Shown piece after piece: positions 27,589-36,686 of a stretch of 64,000 nucleotides of DNA (positions are counted from its first letter, which is position 1; each line of letters begins with the position of its first letter). A program made the position numbers and the translations under genes. Source of the DNA: SAR86 cluster bacterium AG-447-A08 (lineage in GTDB: Bacteria; Pseudomonadota; Gammaproteobacteria; Magnimaribacterales; Magnimaribacteraceae); contig QCQA01000001.1 of assembly GCA_003212335.1 (NCBI GenBank), positions 186,001-250,000 of the forward strand, read 5' to 3'. The notes below the pieces were generated by a model, which had not been told where the DNA came from, did not search any database, and saw nothing but the letters and a program-made list of their open reading frames with translations.

Positions 27589-28959
27589 TTAAAAATATCC
27601 ATCTTCTCTTAAATCTTCAAAGGTATTTTTGAAAGCAAGTATGACTTCATCAATAACCTCAGGTTTATGAGCATAAGAAATAAAAGCTAAATGAATGCCT
27701 GGAACTATTACGTTATGCCCTAACAAATGCAGATAAAACTCTTTTTCTAGCTTATAGAGACTATGATCTATATCTCTAGAGGACTCTATCTTCTCTCCAC
27801 CAAAGATGAGATGCATCATTGAGCCTGCATTCATCATTTTTGCAGGTATATTGTTAGCATGACAAAAGTCGTTAATTTCATTTGCCAATCTATTTCCTTG
27901 TTCATGCAGATAAGGATAAATTTCTTCCTTATTTTCTTTAAGATATTCTATTGCTCCTATACCACTTGCCATTGTCAGTGGATTGCCACTAAAAGTTCCG
28001 CCAGCAAATATTGCAGGTGTGTCTTCAGCACCTGAAAATGTATTCATTATTCGTTGAGATCCGGCAACAACTCCAATGGGTAAGCCTCCACCTACAGCCT
28101 TTCCATAAGTGATTACATCCGGTTTTATATTGTAGTACTCTTGGCATCCACCATATTCAATTCTAAAACCTGTAATTACTTCGTCGAACATTAAAAGAAC
28201 ATCACACTCGGAACAAACCTCCCTTAACTTGTTTAGAAACTCTTGATTGTCGAGTCTTGGATTGGAGCTTTGAACTGGTTCAATTACAACCATCGCTAAT
28301 TCGTCTTTGTACTGTCTAATTAATTCAAAAGCATTCTCATCTCTATAAGGTAGCATCATCATTAAATCTTGAGAGACTTCGTCTGGTATTCCAGCTCCTA
28401 AAGTGATACTTGAAGGTGTTGATCTGTCACTCTTTAGATTAGCTCTTATAAGAGCGTAATCATGTATTCCATGATATGAGCCATCAAACAATGCTATAAC
28501 TCTTTTACCTGTTAGTGCTCTTGCAGCTCGGAAGGCAAACATAGTCGCTTCACTGCCAGAATTACAAAACATAACTTCATCAACGGCAGGTGAAGAGTCT
28601 TTTATCAATTCGGCTAAATAAGCCTGACCGTCACCGGGTATTCCGAAATGCCAACCCTTCTTTATTTGTGTGGCTAAAGCTTTTTCAACTGGCTCAGGTT
28701 TATTACCCAGAACATTAGGGCCGAAACCACCAGTAAGGTCTATGTAACGATTGCCATCTAAATCGGTCAGGTAAGGTCCTTGTGCAGACTCTATATAAAT
28801 AGGATGAGGAAGGTCTACAGTCTGAACAACTTCCTGTGCTAAAGCAGCCTGACCGCGATGAGATAACTTCTCACATTTTGCTGTTCTATTTATAAGCTTA
28901 GCTCTGACTAATTCAGATTTCTTTTTAGTCTGTGCCTCTACATGTTCAGTTGATTCCAT
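27589..28959 (-). CDS. class III PLP aminotransferase (GSA aminomutase-like)
   Basis: 456-residue fold-type I PLP enzyme, second of its type in the window. MFCNSGSEATMFAFRAARAL binds the PLP phosphate, LMFDEVITGFR supplies the aspartate, and ITYGKAVGGGLPIGVV contains the Schiff-base lysine. The lead sequence (IDLTGGFGPNVLG) matches GSA-aminomutase-like transaminases. It differs from the first copy in having the standard DEV rather than DDV. Begins a run followed by GST-like, methyltransferase and DoxX-like genes. Substrate unknown; not necessarily HemL. Confidence 0.88.
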   Translation of the reverse strand: MESTEHVEAQTKKKSELVRAKLINRTAKCEKLSHRGQAALAQEVVQTVDLPHPIYIESAQGPYLTDLDGNRYIDLTGGFGPNVLGNKPEPVEKALATQIKKGWHFGIPGDGQAYLAELIKDSSPAVDEVMFCNSGSEATMFAFRAARALTGKRVIALFDGSYHGIHDYALIRANLKSDRSTPSSITLGAGIPDEVSQDLMMMLPYRDENAFELIRQYKDELAMVVIEPVQSSNPRLDNQEFLNKLREVCSECDVLLMFDEVITGFRIEYGGCQEYYNIKPDVITYGKAVGGGLPIGVVAGSQRIMNTFSGAEDTPAIFAGGTFSGNPLTMASGIGAIEYLKENKEEIYPYLHEQGNRLANEINDFCHANNIPAKMMNAGSMMHLIFGGEKIESSRDIDHSLYKLEKEFYLHLLGHNVIVPGIHLAFISYAHKPEVIDEVILAFKNTFEDLREDGYF

Positions 28960-29033
28960 ACCTCTCTCCTTTTAAATTCTATCCACCAAATAACAATAAA
29001 TTAAAAGTAAAGAAGTATCAATTGAGGGTCTCT

Positions 29034-29537
29034 TTACCTAACATCAAAGTTGCCGATTACAAATTTTCCATTCTTTTGTATACCCGCTTCTCCCATTGGT
29101 CTTCCAAGTGCACTAGGCACATTACCAACATACAATTCATAGTTACCGGGTTTAATAGGAACAAAACTTACATGCGCTGATCCTATTTCATCACATTCAA
29201 TTGCATTAAAACTCAACCCTTGAAGATGAATCTCAATATCGCCAACTGTCACTAATCTAAGGTGTGAATTTCTTAATAAATCCTGCATCTCAATTCTCCA
29301 GCCTGTAAGGTCATCTTGCACATCAGGACAATTGATATTCAGACGATAATACTTTCCCGTTAGAAGGTTAACCACCTTGGGTTGCAGTTGAGGCATTCCA
29401 TCATCACCTGTAGTGATAGTTATATCTTTTCCAAGAGGAGGATATTGTGCAAGGTTTCCTAAAGATTGATTGCTGTTTATTACTGCAGAAAATATGCAGA
29501 TTACTGCTACGAAGAAAAAACTAGATAAATCAGACAT
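29034..29537 (-). CDS. exported protein of unknown function (cupredoxin-like?)
   Basis: 167 residues with an N-terminal hydrophobic stretch (SSFFFVAVICIFSAVIN) acting as signal peptide or anchor. The remainder has beta-rich character: YYRLNINCPD, DLLRNSHLRLVTVGDIEIHL and HVSFVPIKPGNYELYVGN, the last resembling the C-terminal loop of cupredoxin-fold proteins. No complete His-Cys-His-Met copper site is visible. Two cysteines (in NCPD and IECDE) could form a disulfide. Function unknown; monocistronic. Confidence 0.62.
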   Translation of the reverse strand: MSDLSSFFFVAVICIFSAVINSNQSLGNLAQYPPLGKDITITTGDDGMPQLQPKVVNLLTGKYYRLNINCPDVQDDLTGWRIEMQDLLRNSHLRLVTVGDIEIHLQGLSFNAIECDEIGSAHVSFVPIKPGNYELYVGNVPSALGRPMGEAGIQKNGKFVIGNFDVR

Positions 29538-29592
29538 CCATCAACAAATTTTTATTTATTTTATAAAGTTTGTTAGTAAAAACAAATTTTCT

Positions 29593-30501
29593 TCACAGTT
29601 TAGACTCTGCGACGACGAAATGTTCAAGCTTGAATATTTGATTTTCATTAAGAGCTCTTCCAACAGGAGAGAAGTATAAAGAATTGAGCTCCTCCAAAGT
29701 TACATTTTCTTTTATCGAATAACCATTTTGTAAAAGTAAGTCTTCTATTTCTGCATCGCTATAAAATGATATCCAAGGTTCACCAACTTTTTCCGACAAG
29801 CTTTTAATCAATTTGGCTTTTTTTGCAGGATTTGGATACCCCTCTCCAAAACAAGCTTCAGGATTTTTATCTAAAAGTTCGTCAACATAAGACATAAAGA
29901 AAATTGAATTGGTATCTCTTGTAAGCGAAGCCAGTTCTTTAATGGTAGAGCTCACGGCCTCTTTGGTGATGTACTGAGAAACTCCTTCAAGTGTAAAAAT
30001 GGTGGATTTTTTTTGATCGAATCCAGAACCAATAAGTTGTTCAGTTAAAGACTGATAAGAGAAATCAATATTCACATAAGTTACATTTTCTGCATTAGGT
30101 AACTCTTTGGGAAGTTTGGCCAATTTATTATCTGAAACTTCAGGCTGATCCACCTCAAAAATTTTTAGACATGACGGGAGTTCAAGTCTGTGCGCTCGAG
30201 AATCATATCCAGCTCCTAGAATGACGTACTGTTCAATTCCGTTAGAAGCACTCTTTTCGATTAGCTCATCTATAAATTTTGTTCGTGAAATTAGATGCTC
30301 ATGAAAACCAGGTGCAAGTTTTTCACTTAACCAGGCATTTAACTTATGCCCCATTAATTTAATAAACCCAGAACCGATTACAAAGTTATCGGCATAAGGG
30401 TCATTTATTACACGTTTATCAGGGCCGGCTATGGTTTCAATTAAACGTTGTTTTGCTACTCCTTGAGCTGTACCGTCTTTTACAAAAATTGAGTTACTCA
30501 T
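29593..30501 (-). CDS. class I SAM methyltransferase, leucine-carboxyl-methyltransferase/TIGR00027-like
   Basis: About 302 residues. YVILGAGYDSRAHRLE is the characteristic SAM-binding motif of the PPM1/LCM-type family, preceded by DPYADNFVIG and followed by FEVDQPEVSDNK and FTLEGVSQYI. I prefer the ATG at 30499-30501, which has GGAG eight bases upstream; the longer frame overlaps the phosphatase stop by 4 nt. Family members methylate carboxyl groups or polyketide-like compounds; substrate unknown. Encoded directly after a tyrosine phosphatase gene. Confidence 0.85.
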   Translation of the reverse strand: MSNSIFVKDGTAQGVAKQRLIETIAGPDKRVINDPYADNFVIGSGFIKLMGHKLNAWLSEKLAPGFHEHLISRTKFIDELIEKSASNGIEQYVILGAGYDSRAHRLELPSCLKIFEVDQPEVSDNKLAKLPKELPNAENVTYVNIDFSYQSLTEQLIGSGFDQKKSTIFTLEGVSQYITKEAVSSTIKELASLTRDTNSIFFMSYVDELLDKNPEACFGEGYPNPAKKAKLIKSLSEKVGEPWISFYSDAEIEDLLLQNGYSIKENVTLEELNSLYFSPVGRALNENQIFKLEHFVVAESKL

Positions 30502-30518
30502 ATTTTGATCTCCAAAAC

Positions 30519-31271
30519 TCATTCAAGAAAATTATCACGTATCTTATTCATTTGGTCTTGGGTTATTCCTATTTTTTGAAGGTATTCAACAACGCTACCC
30601 CACTTGGATTCCACACCGTCTAAAAAATCTTTCATTGCATCTTGTGGAACTCCTGCAATAGTTATCATTTTCTCTCGATCATATCCTTCTGGATATCCAA
30701 CTGTACTTTCGATGAAATCAGCTTGTCTTTCCGTATCAAGATTAGTGAGCAAATAATCTGCTTCAATAACTTCTCGACTGACGCCTAAAACGGACAGTAA
30801 GAAAGCCGTTGAAACACCGGTTCGGTCTTTACCTGCTGTGCAGTGCAAAAGCACAGGTAAATTTTCTTGCTCAGCTAAAATCCCAAATAATCTTAACCAA
30901 GAGGTAGGACCAAATTCTAAGTAACCTAAATATCTCTTTCCCGAAATACCGGTATCACCCACTAATTTATTTAATTTATCACTCCCGCCTTCAGGAATAA
31001 CAGCAATGTTTATATAGTTTGCTCCCATAGCTTCTAGAGGACCTCTTCCTTGATCCAAGACTTCTTCTTGCTTGCGTAAGTCAATTTGAGTTGAAATATT
31101 AAGTTCTGATAACTGAGCAAGATCCTTATCAGTCATTCTGTCTTGTCTTCCTGCACGAAAGTAAAGGCCTTTTTTTACTTTCTGACCATCTTGATTATGA
31201 TAGCCACCTATATCTCTGAAGTTAAAACAACCTTCGAAGGGATAATGTCTTTCTAAATAATCATCTATCAT
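30519..31271 (-). CDS. tyrosine-protein phosphatase family protein
   Basis: 250-residue dual-specificity-like phosphatase of the bacterial Y_phosphatase3 group. The P-loop HCTAGKDRTG provides the catalytic cysteine and arginine, FRDIGGY is the usual N-terminal motif, and LSELNISTQIDLR supplies the region before the general-acid loop. Similar proteins act on phosphotyrosine or phosphoinositides and sometimes on triphosphates. Likely cytoplasmic, since no signal peptide is seen. Followed by the LCM-like methyltransferase gene. Confidence 0.87.
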   Translation of the reverse strand: MIDDYLERHYPFEGCFNFRDIGGYHNQDGQKVKKGLYFRAGRQDRMTDKDLAQLSELNISTQIDLRKQEEVLDQGRGPLEAMGANYINIAVIPEGGSDKLNKLVGDTGISGKRYLGYLEFGPTSWLRLFGILAEQENLPVLLHCTAGKDRTGVSTAFLLSVLGVSREVIEADYLLTNLDTERQADFIESTVGYPEGYDREKMITIAGVPQDAMKDFLDGVESKWGSVVEYLQKIGITQDQMNKIRDNFLE

Positions 31272-31303
31272 TCTTTCTCCTAACCCTTTAAACCTAGTCC
31301 TGT

Positions 31304-33595
31304 TTAAAACCTATACCTCAATTTGACTGTAATGGTATCTGTTTCAGGATCATCCCAAGGTCTTTGGTATATCTCTCCTAAGTTATCCTCTTCATCATAT
31401 TGAACTACACGTCCACCTTTTGTATACACCAAATAGAAGTAAGAAAGGGGTTTTATTTCATACCTATATCGAATTTGAAAAGCCAAGTCACTTAATGTTA
31501 TGGGTGGTAAAGCAATATCAGCTCGAATCAAATCTCCGAAATTATTAGCCAAATAAGCTTTCGGCGATCTAGCTGTAAATGCAACCATCTGTGCCTTGAG
31601 CCTCAATTCATGTTTGTCTCCTTTAAACCAATTGATCCCTGCTACAGTTAGCCTTTGTCTTTTTTCGTAAGTCCCCAATAGATTATTTTCTAACCAATTT
31701 AGCCAATCATTCTCTCGTAAATCTTGATAAAAAATTGAATAGGAAATTGAGTCAGCTGGAGTGTACTCAAATAAAAAATCATAAGCTTTGTTCCAACCAA
31801 GAGCTGAGACGTACTCTTCACCTTTTCTTCTCACGAATCCGGCCATGTATCTATACTTCTTCCCAGACATATTCATATACTGAATTTCATAACCATAGCC
31901 TTTTGGCATATTAATATATGGAGACTCTTTGTATTTTCTAGTTATTTGATTGTCCCTACCTGAAGTTCTGAAGAAAGTCTTCAATTTCAAATCAGTGAAA
32001 TTTTTAAAGCCGTTATCTAATGTCATAGAAAAACTTGATGGTTCTTTATTCCAATCAGTATCAGTCATCAGTGCGTAATCAAGGGTATAATTCCTCTCTC
32101 TACTAAAAGAGCTCGAAGGTAAGTCTGTATTCTTAAATTGCGTTCTTCCTGTTAGCATTAAATAGTCATTCTTCCACAGATAGCCCATGTCGCTAAGATC
32201 AATACTGTCATCAAAATAGTAAAGACCCATCCCATTAGAGAAGTTTTTATTTGGATTATTCAAAAATCCAACTCTAAGCCCATATCCATTTTCATTATTG
32301 ATTTTTGAATTAAGCAGAGCACCATTTACTCTTACGTTCTCATTGGGTTTATACTCGAAATCACTAGCATGGACTGTCGCTTCTCTGTCTAAGACAGGTC
32401 TATCGACATGCGTACCTAAATAACCGATGGTTAGATTCTCTGAATTTTTTCTTAGTCTTAAGGCATAGAAATCCCTTCCTTGACTAAAATTTTCATCCGC
32501 TTCGCTTGCTCCTAAGAAACCAACATCTAAATTTTCAGTTTGTTGTATATATCTTAGAGCGAAATCTATATCGGTTGTTCCTATCTGGGTTTGGTTGCAT
32601 AAATCGGCATTTAAACCCGAAAGATTTGAACAGCTGTAATCTGGTGCAGCGCCTATTCTTCTAGTATTAATAACATAGAATGTCTCATAACCTTGAATAT
32701 TAAATAAAGACTGATTCTCTGCAAAAAAGGGTCTCTTATCTGAATAGTAAGTTTCATAAGCAGAAAAATTAACTACCAATTCATCACTCTCTACTTGGCC
32801 GAAATCTGGGTTAAAAGTAGCATTTAATTGTCTAGAAGAATCAATCTTCCAAAAAATCTCAGCTCCTCCTTTTGTATCGGAAAGTTCTGTTGCAGAATCA
32901 TCTGAGTAAGTGAGATACGGAAAAATATCTAGTTGAGAAGATTCATATTTCTTTACTTTTATTGTAGGAAAAATTGATAAGAACTTCTCTTGGTAAGGAC
33001 TACCTCTGCAAGTAGCAAACACTCTAAATTCGGAGATAATTAATCGATAAAAGCATATTCCAATTTCTCTTTCTTCAGTGCTTACTGATTTCATGGGTGC
33101 AATAGACCAGGGAATCAGTATTTCTGAGGTCCAGCCATTCTCTTGCACTGCAGTGGCTTGCTTCCAATCTCCATCCCAATCATCATTCATTTCGTTTTCG
33201 TTAACAACGACACCATCAATTATTGAGCCTCCTGCGTTTACGATGAAACGATAGCCTGTTCTTCTATCGTTATCGAAATCTAACGTCACACCATTTTGAT
33301 CTCCTATAGGCGGCCTGACACCTTGATCTCTTTGGTGCTGGTTAAGTCTAATGGTGTCTTTAGGCTGGGTGTTTATGAAACCAAAATACATACCATTCTC
33401 ATCTTCTCGAATGAGAATTTTTGTATCGTTATGTCCAGTATCTAAAGAATACGGATAAACTTCATAAAACTCGTTAATTTCTCTTGCGCTAGTCCATTCT
33501 TCTTCGTTCAGGAGGCCGTCTATAACTATTTCAGAGAAGAGTGCCGGGCAGAAAGCAATTAAAGATATTAGTAACCTTTGCTTCCGTGCTGACAT
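31304..33595 (-). CDS. DUF5916-type outer-membrane protein with CBM9-like domain
   Basis: 763 residues. A signal peptide (RKQRLLISLIAFCPALFS) is followed by a CBM9-like beta sandwich (about 20-210: IDGLLNEEEWTSA, LDFDNDRRTGYRFIVNAGGS) and then a long segment of alternating aromatic and polar strands ending in KLRYRF, as in beta-barrel outer-membrane proteins. This is the DUF5916 architecture. Family role is not established; suspected surface binding or transport of polysaccharide or other polymers. First gene upstream of the phosphatase and methyltransferase genes with a 32-bp gap. Confidence 0.82.
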   Translation of the reverse strand: MSARKQRLLISLIAFCPALFSEIVIDGLLNEEEWTSAREINEFYEVYPYSLDTGHNDTKILIREDENGMYFGFINTQPKDTIRLNQHQRDQGVRPPIGDQNGVTLDFDNDRRTGYRFIVNAGGSIIDGVVVNENEMNDDWDGDWKQATAVQENGWTSEILIPWSIAPMKSVSTEEREIGICFYRLIISEFRVFATCRGSPYQEKFLSIFPTIKVKKYESSQLDIFPYLTYSDDSATELSDTKGGAEIFWKIDSSRQLNATFNPDFGQVESDELVVNFSAYETYYSDKRPFFAENQSLFNIQGYETFYVINTRRIGAAPDYSCSNLSGLNADLCNQTQIGTTDIDFALRYIQQTENLDVGFLGASEADENFSQGRDFYALRLRKNSENLTIGYLGTHVDRPVLDREATVHASDFEYKPNENVRVNGALLNSKINNENGYGLRVGFLNNPNKNFSNGMGLYYFDDSIDLSDMGYLWKNDYLMLTGRTQFKNTDLPSSSFSRERNYTLDYALMTDTDWNKEPSSFSMTLDNGFKNFTDLKLKTFFRTSGRDNQITRKYKESPYINMPKGYGYEIQYMNMSGKKYRYMAGFVRRKGEEYVSALGWNKAYDFLFEYTPADSISYSIFYQDLRENDWLNWLENNLLGTYEKRQRLTVAGINWFKGDKHELRLKAQMVAFTARSPKAYLANNFGDLIRADIALPPITLSDLAFQIRYRYEIKPLSYFYLVYTKGGRVVQYDEEDNLGEIYQRPWDDPETDTITVKLRYRF

Positions 33596-33711
33596 ATGTA
33601 TTTCCCCTTTAGATTTAATGCTTTAAGAGAAGTTATGGTAAAGCAGAGGCTATTGAGAGTCATTATTTATTAGAGGTATAGTTTTGCATGTAAAACTAAA
33701 GAAAATTTCAA

Positions 33712-35073
33712 TCAGTGTATTCGAGCCCCTTGCTTGATTAATGCTTTTTGCACTTTTTTGATATCCACTTTGGAAACATCTTCATTTGTTTGGATCGAGG
33801 TTGCTGCCGCAACGCCTGCTCCTTGGCCATTAACAGCACAACACATCATATTTCGGACAGCAGCATGAGAGCCTTTATCTCCACCCACACATCGACCGGT
33901 AACTAATAAATTTTCTATACCTTGAGGTAGCATTGCTCTATAGGGCAATTGGAAATACCTTCCTGTTGTAGGCAAAACAAGAACTCCATAGCCATCAATA
34001 AATTCAGGAAATATACCAATACTATCCTCAAATTTAGCTTCATTATGAACATCATGAGCGGTCATGTTGTAAACAGCATCAATTTTTCTGGTATCTCTGA
34101 CCCCTAAAGTCATGCCGAAGTTTCTTAATTTAGCATCCTCGCAACCTGGGTTATATTCTTTTAGGGCTTTAATAGCCAACATTGCCTGTCTACGACCTTC
34201 CATCTCACCTTTTGTAAGATGATCGGGGTCAGTTGCATCAAGTCCTGCCAGATGAATTATATTCAAGTAACTCAGGTCACCCTGTTCGCTTATAGCTCCC
34301 CAAGTACCAGTGATAGTTGTTAAATTCTCTGGTATCAATCCTGATTTAATTGCTTTTTTAAATGGCTTTTTTAAATAAGGAGAAAATAAGTCATCTTCTT
34401 TTCCAGATGTTTTCATTGCCCATCCAGGACCAAACCAGTCGCTATAGGTATGTGGATCTGACTTAACATCCTCTATAAAACGACTTTTATCGACTCCATT
34501 CATTGAAAACATAACAGAAGCAGCCATCATTTCTTCAACGGGTGTTTTATTTACAATCGCTCCTGCTCTATAAGCGATATCAGCATCGCCTGTTGCATCT
34601 ATGATACGCTTTGCCAAAATAGCTTCTCGACCTGCCTTGCTTTCCACTATGACACCTTGTATTACATGGTTCTCAACAATGGTAGCTACCATTGTTCTAT
34701 GTAACATAGGAAAAATGCCAGCCTCTTCAACTAACACATCAGCTACATACTTGAAGGCTTCGCCGTCAATTGCATGGCTATTAGATTGAGGTTCTGGGTT
34801 TGATGCACCCATAGATTTTGCTCTCTCTTCAAATTCTATGCCGATCCCTTCACTATCAATAGTTTTGTCGTGACGGTACCAAGCAAGTCCTTCAACACCC
34901 ACTTGTGTGAGATTGCCCCCGAAGCAGCCATAACGTTCAAGCAAGGTGGTTTCTGCACCAGCTCTAGCAGAAGCTATAGCAGCAGCCAGTCCTCCGGGAC
35001 CACTACCAACAACCAACACTTCTGTACGATGAATTATTGGCGTTTCTCTTGCTAGTTCATTAATATTTTCCAT
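33712..35073 (-). CDS. FAD-dependent oxidoreductase (FAD_oxidored family)
   Basis: 453-residue flavoprotein. The dinucleotide-binding motif VVGSGPGGLAAAIASARAGA is at residues 21-40, followed by ERYGCFGGNLT, IIDATGDADIAYRAGA in the middle and a C-terminal NLLVTGRCVGGDKGSHAAVR that completes the FAD site. These are typical of the PF12831-type family linked to oxidation of organic substrates. No partner gene is adjacent. A small inverted repeat (TAGTTTT at 33679-33685 and AAAACTA at 33692-33698) lies 14 nt beyond the stop and may act as a weak terminator. Confidence 0.87.
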   Translation of the reverse strand: MENINELARETPIIHRTEVLVVGSGPGGLAAAIASARAGAETTLLERYGCFGGNLTQVGVEGLAWYRHDKTIDSEGIGIEFEERAKSMGASNPEPQSNSHAIDGEAFKYVADVLVEEAGIFPMLHRTMVATIVENHVIQGVIVESKAGREAILAKRIIDATGDADIAYRAGAIVNKTPVEEMMAASVMFSMNGVDKSRFIEDVKSDPHTYSDWFGPGWAMKTSGKEDDLFSPYLKKPFKKAIKSGLIPENLTTITGTWGAISEQGDLSYLNIIHLAGLDATDPDHLTKGEMEGRRQAMLAIKALKEYNPGCEDAKLRNFGMTLGVRDTRKIDAVYNMTAHDVHNEAKFEDSIGIFPEFIDGYGVLVLPTTGRYFQLPYRAMLPQGIENLLVTGRCVGGDKGSHAAVRNMMCCAVNGQGAGVAAATSIQTNEDVSKVDIKKVQKALIKQGARIH

Positions 35074-35131
35074 AAGTACCCTTCTTTGTTTCTAGTGTAT
35101 AGCTTTACTAATAACAGTCTTCATCTTTAAT

Positions 35132-36142
35132 CTAAATTCTATTTATACATTCTTTACCGCTCAACATATCTAAAAATAAATTCCACTGACTTTGATCCAA
35201 ATCACGACCTGTCCACCAAATCGCATGCTTAGCCAAGTCTTGCTGTTCGTCAATAACTAATCCCCACATTGCTTCGATTTCATTAGGTAACATTGAGTAA
35301 CGAACATCTGTTACTAAATTTTTTTCTTCATCAAAACCTAAATAGTCCTGAGAGAACCATCGAAACCTTTCAATATCTGTAGCTTGTTGACTTTTTTGAT
35401 CAAGACCTGGTAAATGTTTTTGATAGTCAAAAATGCTAATACTTTCTCCCAAACATACCGTTGAAGATTGAACCGTTCTGATTGCATCAACATAAAACAC
35501 ATCTTGATATTGATAAATGGATTTCCATAAAATTAAATTTCCGAAAGACGGTTTTAACGTAAGGCGTTCGGCATCATGTCCTCTTGATTTGGCTAATTCG
35601 TTGGCACCTGATAAAGCTCTTTCATATTGAACAAAACCCAAAGTAAGATAAAAAATAATCCATCCAATTGAAAAAAAACTAAATACTCTTTTTCGAGTTT
35701 TAATTGCGGTTCCGACAAGAATTAAGGCAGGAATAGTAAAGAGAGGATCAACAATAGATATATTGTTCCAAGTTATTCTCTCATTTGAAAAAGGCCAAAA
35801 AAGTAATGTCCCATAAGAAGTACATGCATCTAAAAGTCCATGTGTTGCATATCCCAATAAACTGGCTATGTAGACAGTCTTGAAGCTCATGGATTTCCTA
35901 ATTAAGGGAAAAATAAGAAGTGCAACAATGAAAGAACCAAAAGGAATAAAAAATAGTGAATGTGAGAATTGTCTATGGTATTCAAGAAATAATATCGGAT
36001 CAGTTGATGATTGAATCAATACATCCAAATCAGGTGCTAAGCCGGCAAGAAAACCAACAAGGCCTACCTTTAGAAGATTATTTTTGTTAGCACTGGATTG
36101 TGCAAAAGCTGCACCAACCGTACCTTGAGATAATGGATCCAT
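35132..36142 (-). CDS. YdjM/DUF457-like membrane-bound metal-dependent hydrolase
   Basis: 336 residues. The N-terminal MDPLSQGTVGAAFAQ and LAGLAPDLDV, then YHRQFSHSLFF and YATHGLLDACTSYGTLLFWP, are the conserved His/Asp motifs of the DUF457 (LexA-regulated YdjM-like) family, each lying next to a hydrophobic helix. Five or six membrane segments occupy the first two thirds, and the last 130 residues are soluble. Its biochemical role is poorly defined in general; a phospholipase-like activity has been suggested for relatives. Monocistronic. Confidence 0.8.
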   Translation of the reverse strand: MDPLSQGTVGAAFAQSSANKNNLLKVGLVGFLAGLAPDLDVLIQSSTDPILFLEYHRQFSHSLFFIPFGSFIVALLIFPLIRKSMSFKTVYIASLLGYATHGLLDACTSYGTLLFWPFSNERITWNNISIVDPLFTIPALILVGTAIKTRKRVFSFFSIGWIIFYLTLGFVQYERALSGANELAKSRGHDAERLTLKPSFGNLILWKSIYQYQDVFYVDAIRTVQSSTVCLGESISIFDYQKHLPGLDQKSQQATDIERFRWFSQDYLGFDEEKNLVTDVRYSMLPNEIEAMWGLVIDEQQDLAKHAIWWTGRDLDQSQWNLFLDMLSGKECINRI

Positions 36143-36204
36143 TTTATTTTATTTGAGATTAAGTCTATAAATTTAGAACAATTTGTTTATACAGTCTGAG
36201 GCAA

Positions 36205-36588
36205 TCATATAGATTTCATATGTAACTTTTCACTTAATTTTTTTAAGCCTTCGGTTTTCCCAAAATTACTTAAAGTTATGTTGTCTATTATTTCTATAAG
36301 ATCATTTTTAGTTTCTCCGATTACACACGGAAAACCGTAGTGTTTATCTAAAATTTTCTTCGGGAGTTCATTTCGATGTAGCACTTCTACTTTGTAATCT
36401 TTTTTTAGTTCTTTTATGAATTTTGACCATTCTGATCTCATAAATATTTTACCGTGAGAGATGTCGCATAGCTCACAAGCGGTTTCCCTTTTTAAAATAT
36501 TTTTATCAATCCAATATTTAATTTCATTAAATATTCCGCCATCGGCATTGTAGATAAAATAAATAGCCTTAAAGTTCTTCATAACCAT
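36205..36588 (-). CDS. hypothetical protein with CxxC motif
   Basis: 127 residues, basic and cytoplasmic by sequence. It opens with a beta strand AIYFIYNADGG and contains ACELCDISHGK (CxxC) and a C-terminal helical region. The N-terminal strand-loop-helix with a following CxxC is reminiscent of small thiol-related proteins, but the CxxC is not in a thioredoxin context. Two ATGs are possible (36588 and 36582). It is divergent from the enoyl-CoA hydratase gene across 98 bp. I do not recognise the family. Confidence 0.6.
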   Translation of the reverse strand: MVMKNFKAIYFIYNADGGIFNEIKYWIDKNILKRETACELCDISHGKIFMRSEWSKFIKELKKDYKVEVLHRNELPKKILDKHYGFPCVIGETKNDLIEIIDNITLSNFGKTEGLKKLSEKLHMKSI

Positions 36589-36686
36589 GAATTTAGAGAT
36601 AATAAAGTATCTGATAAAAGTTTGTCTCTAGTTTGTATCATTTTTTATGTATAGTATTTTTTATTGAGCATTAATAGGGAAATATT

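Noticed and set aside
27589-28959. Housekeeping hemL assignment for either GSA-type aminotransferase
   Set aside because: Two divergent copies sit in catabolic operons and neither is in a tetrapyrrole context; the GSA aminomutase name would over-call function.
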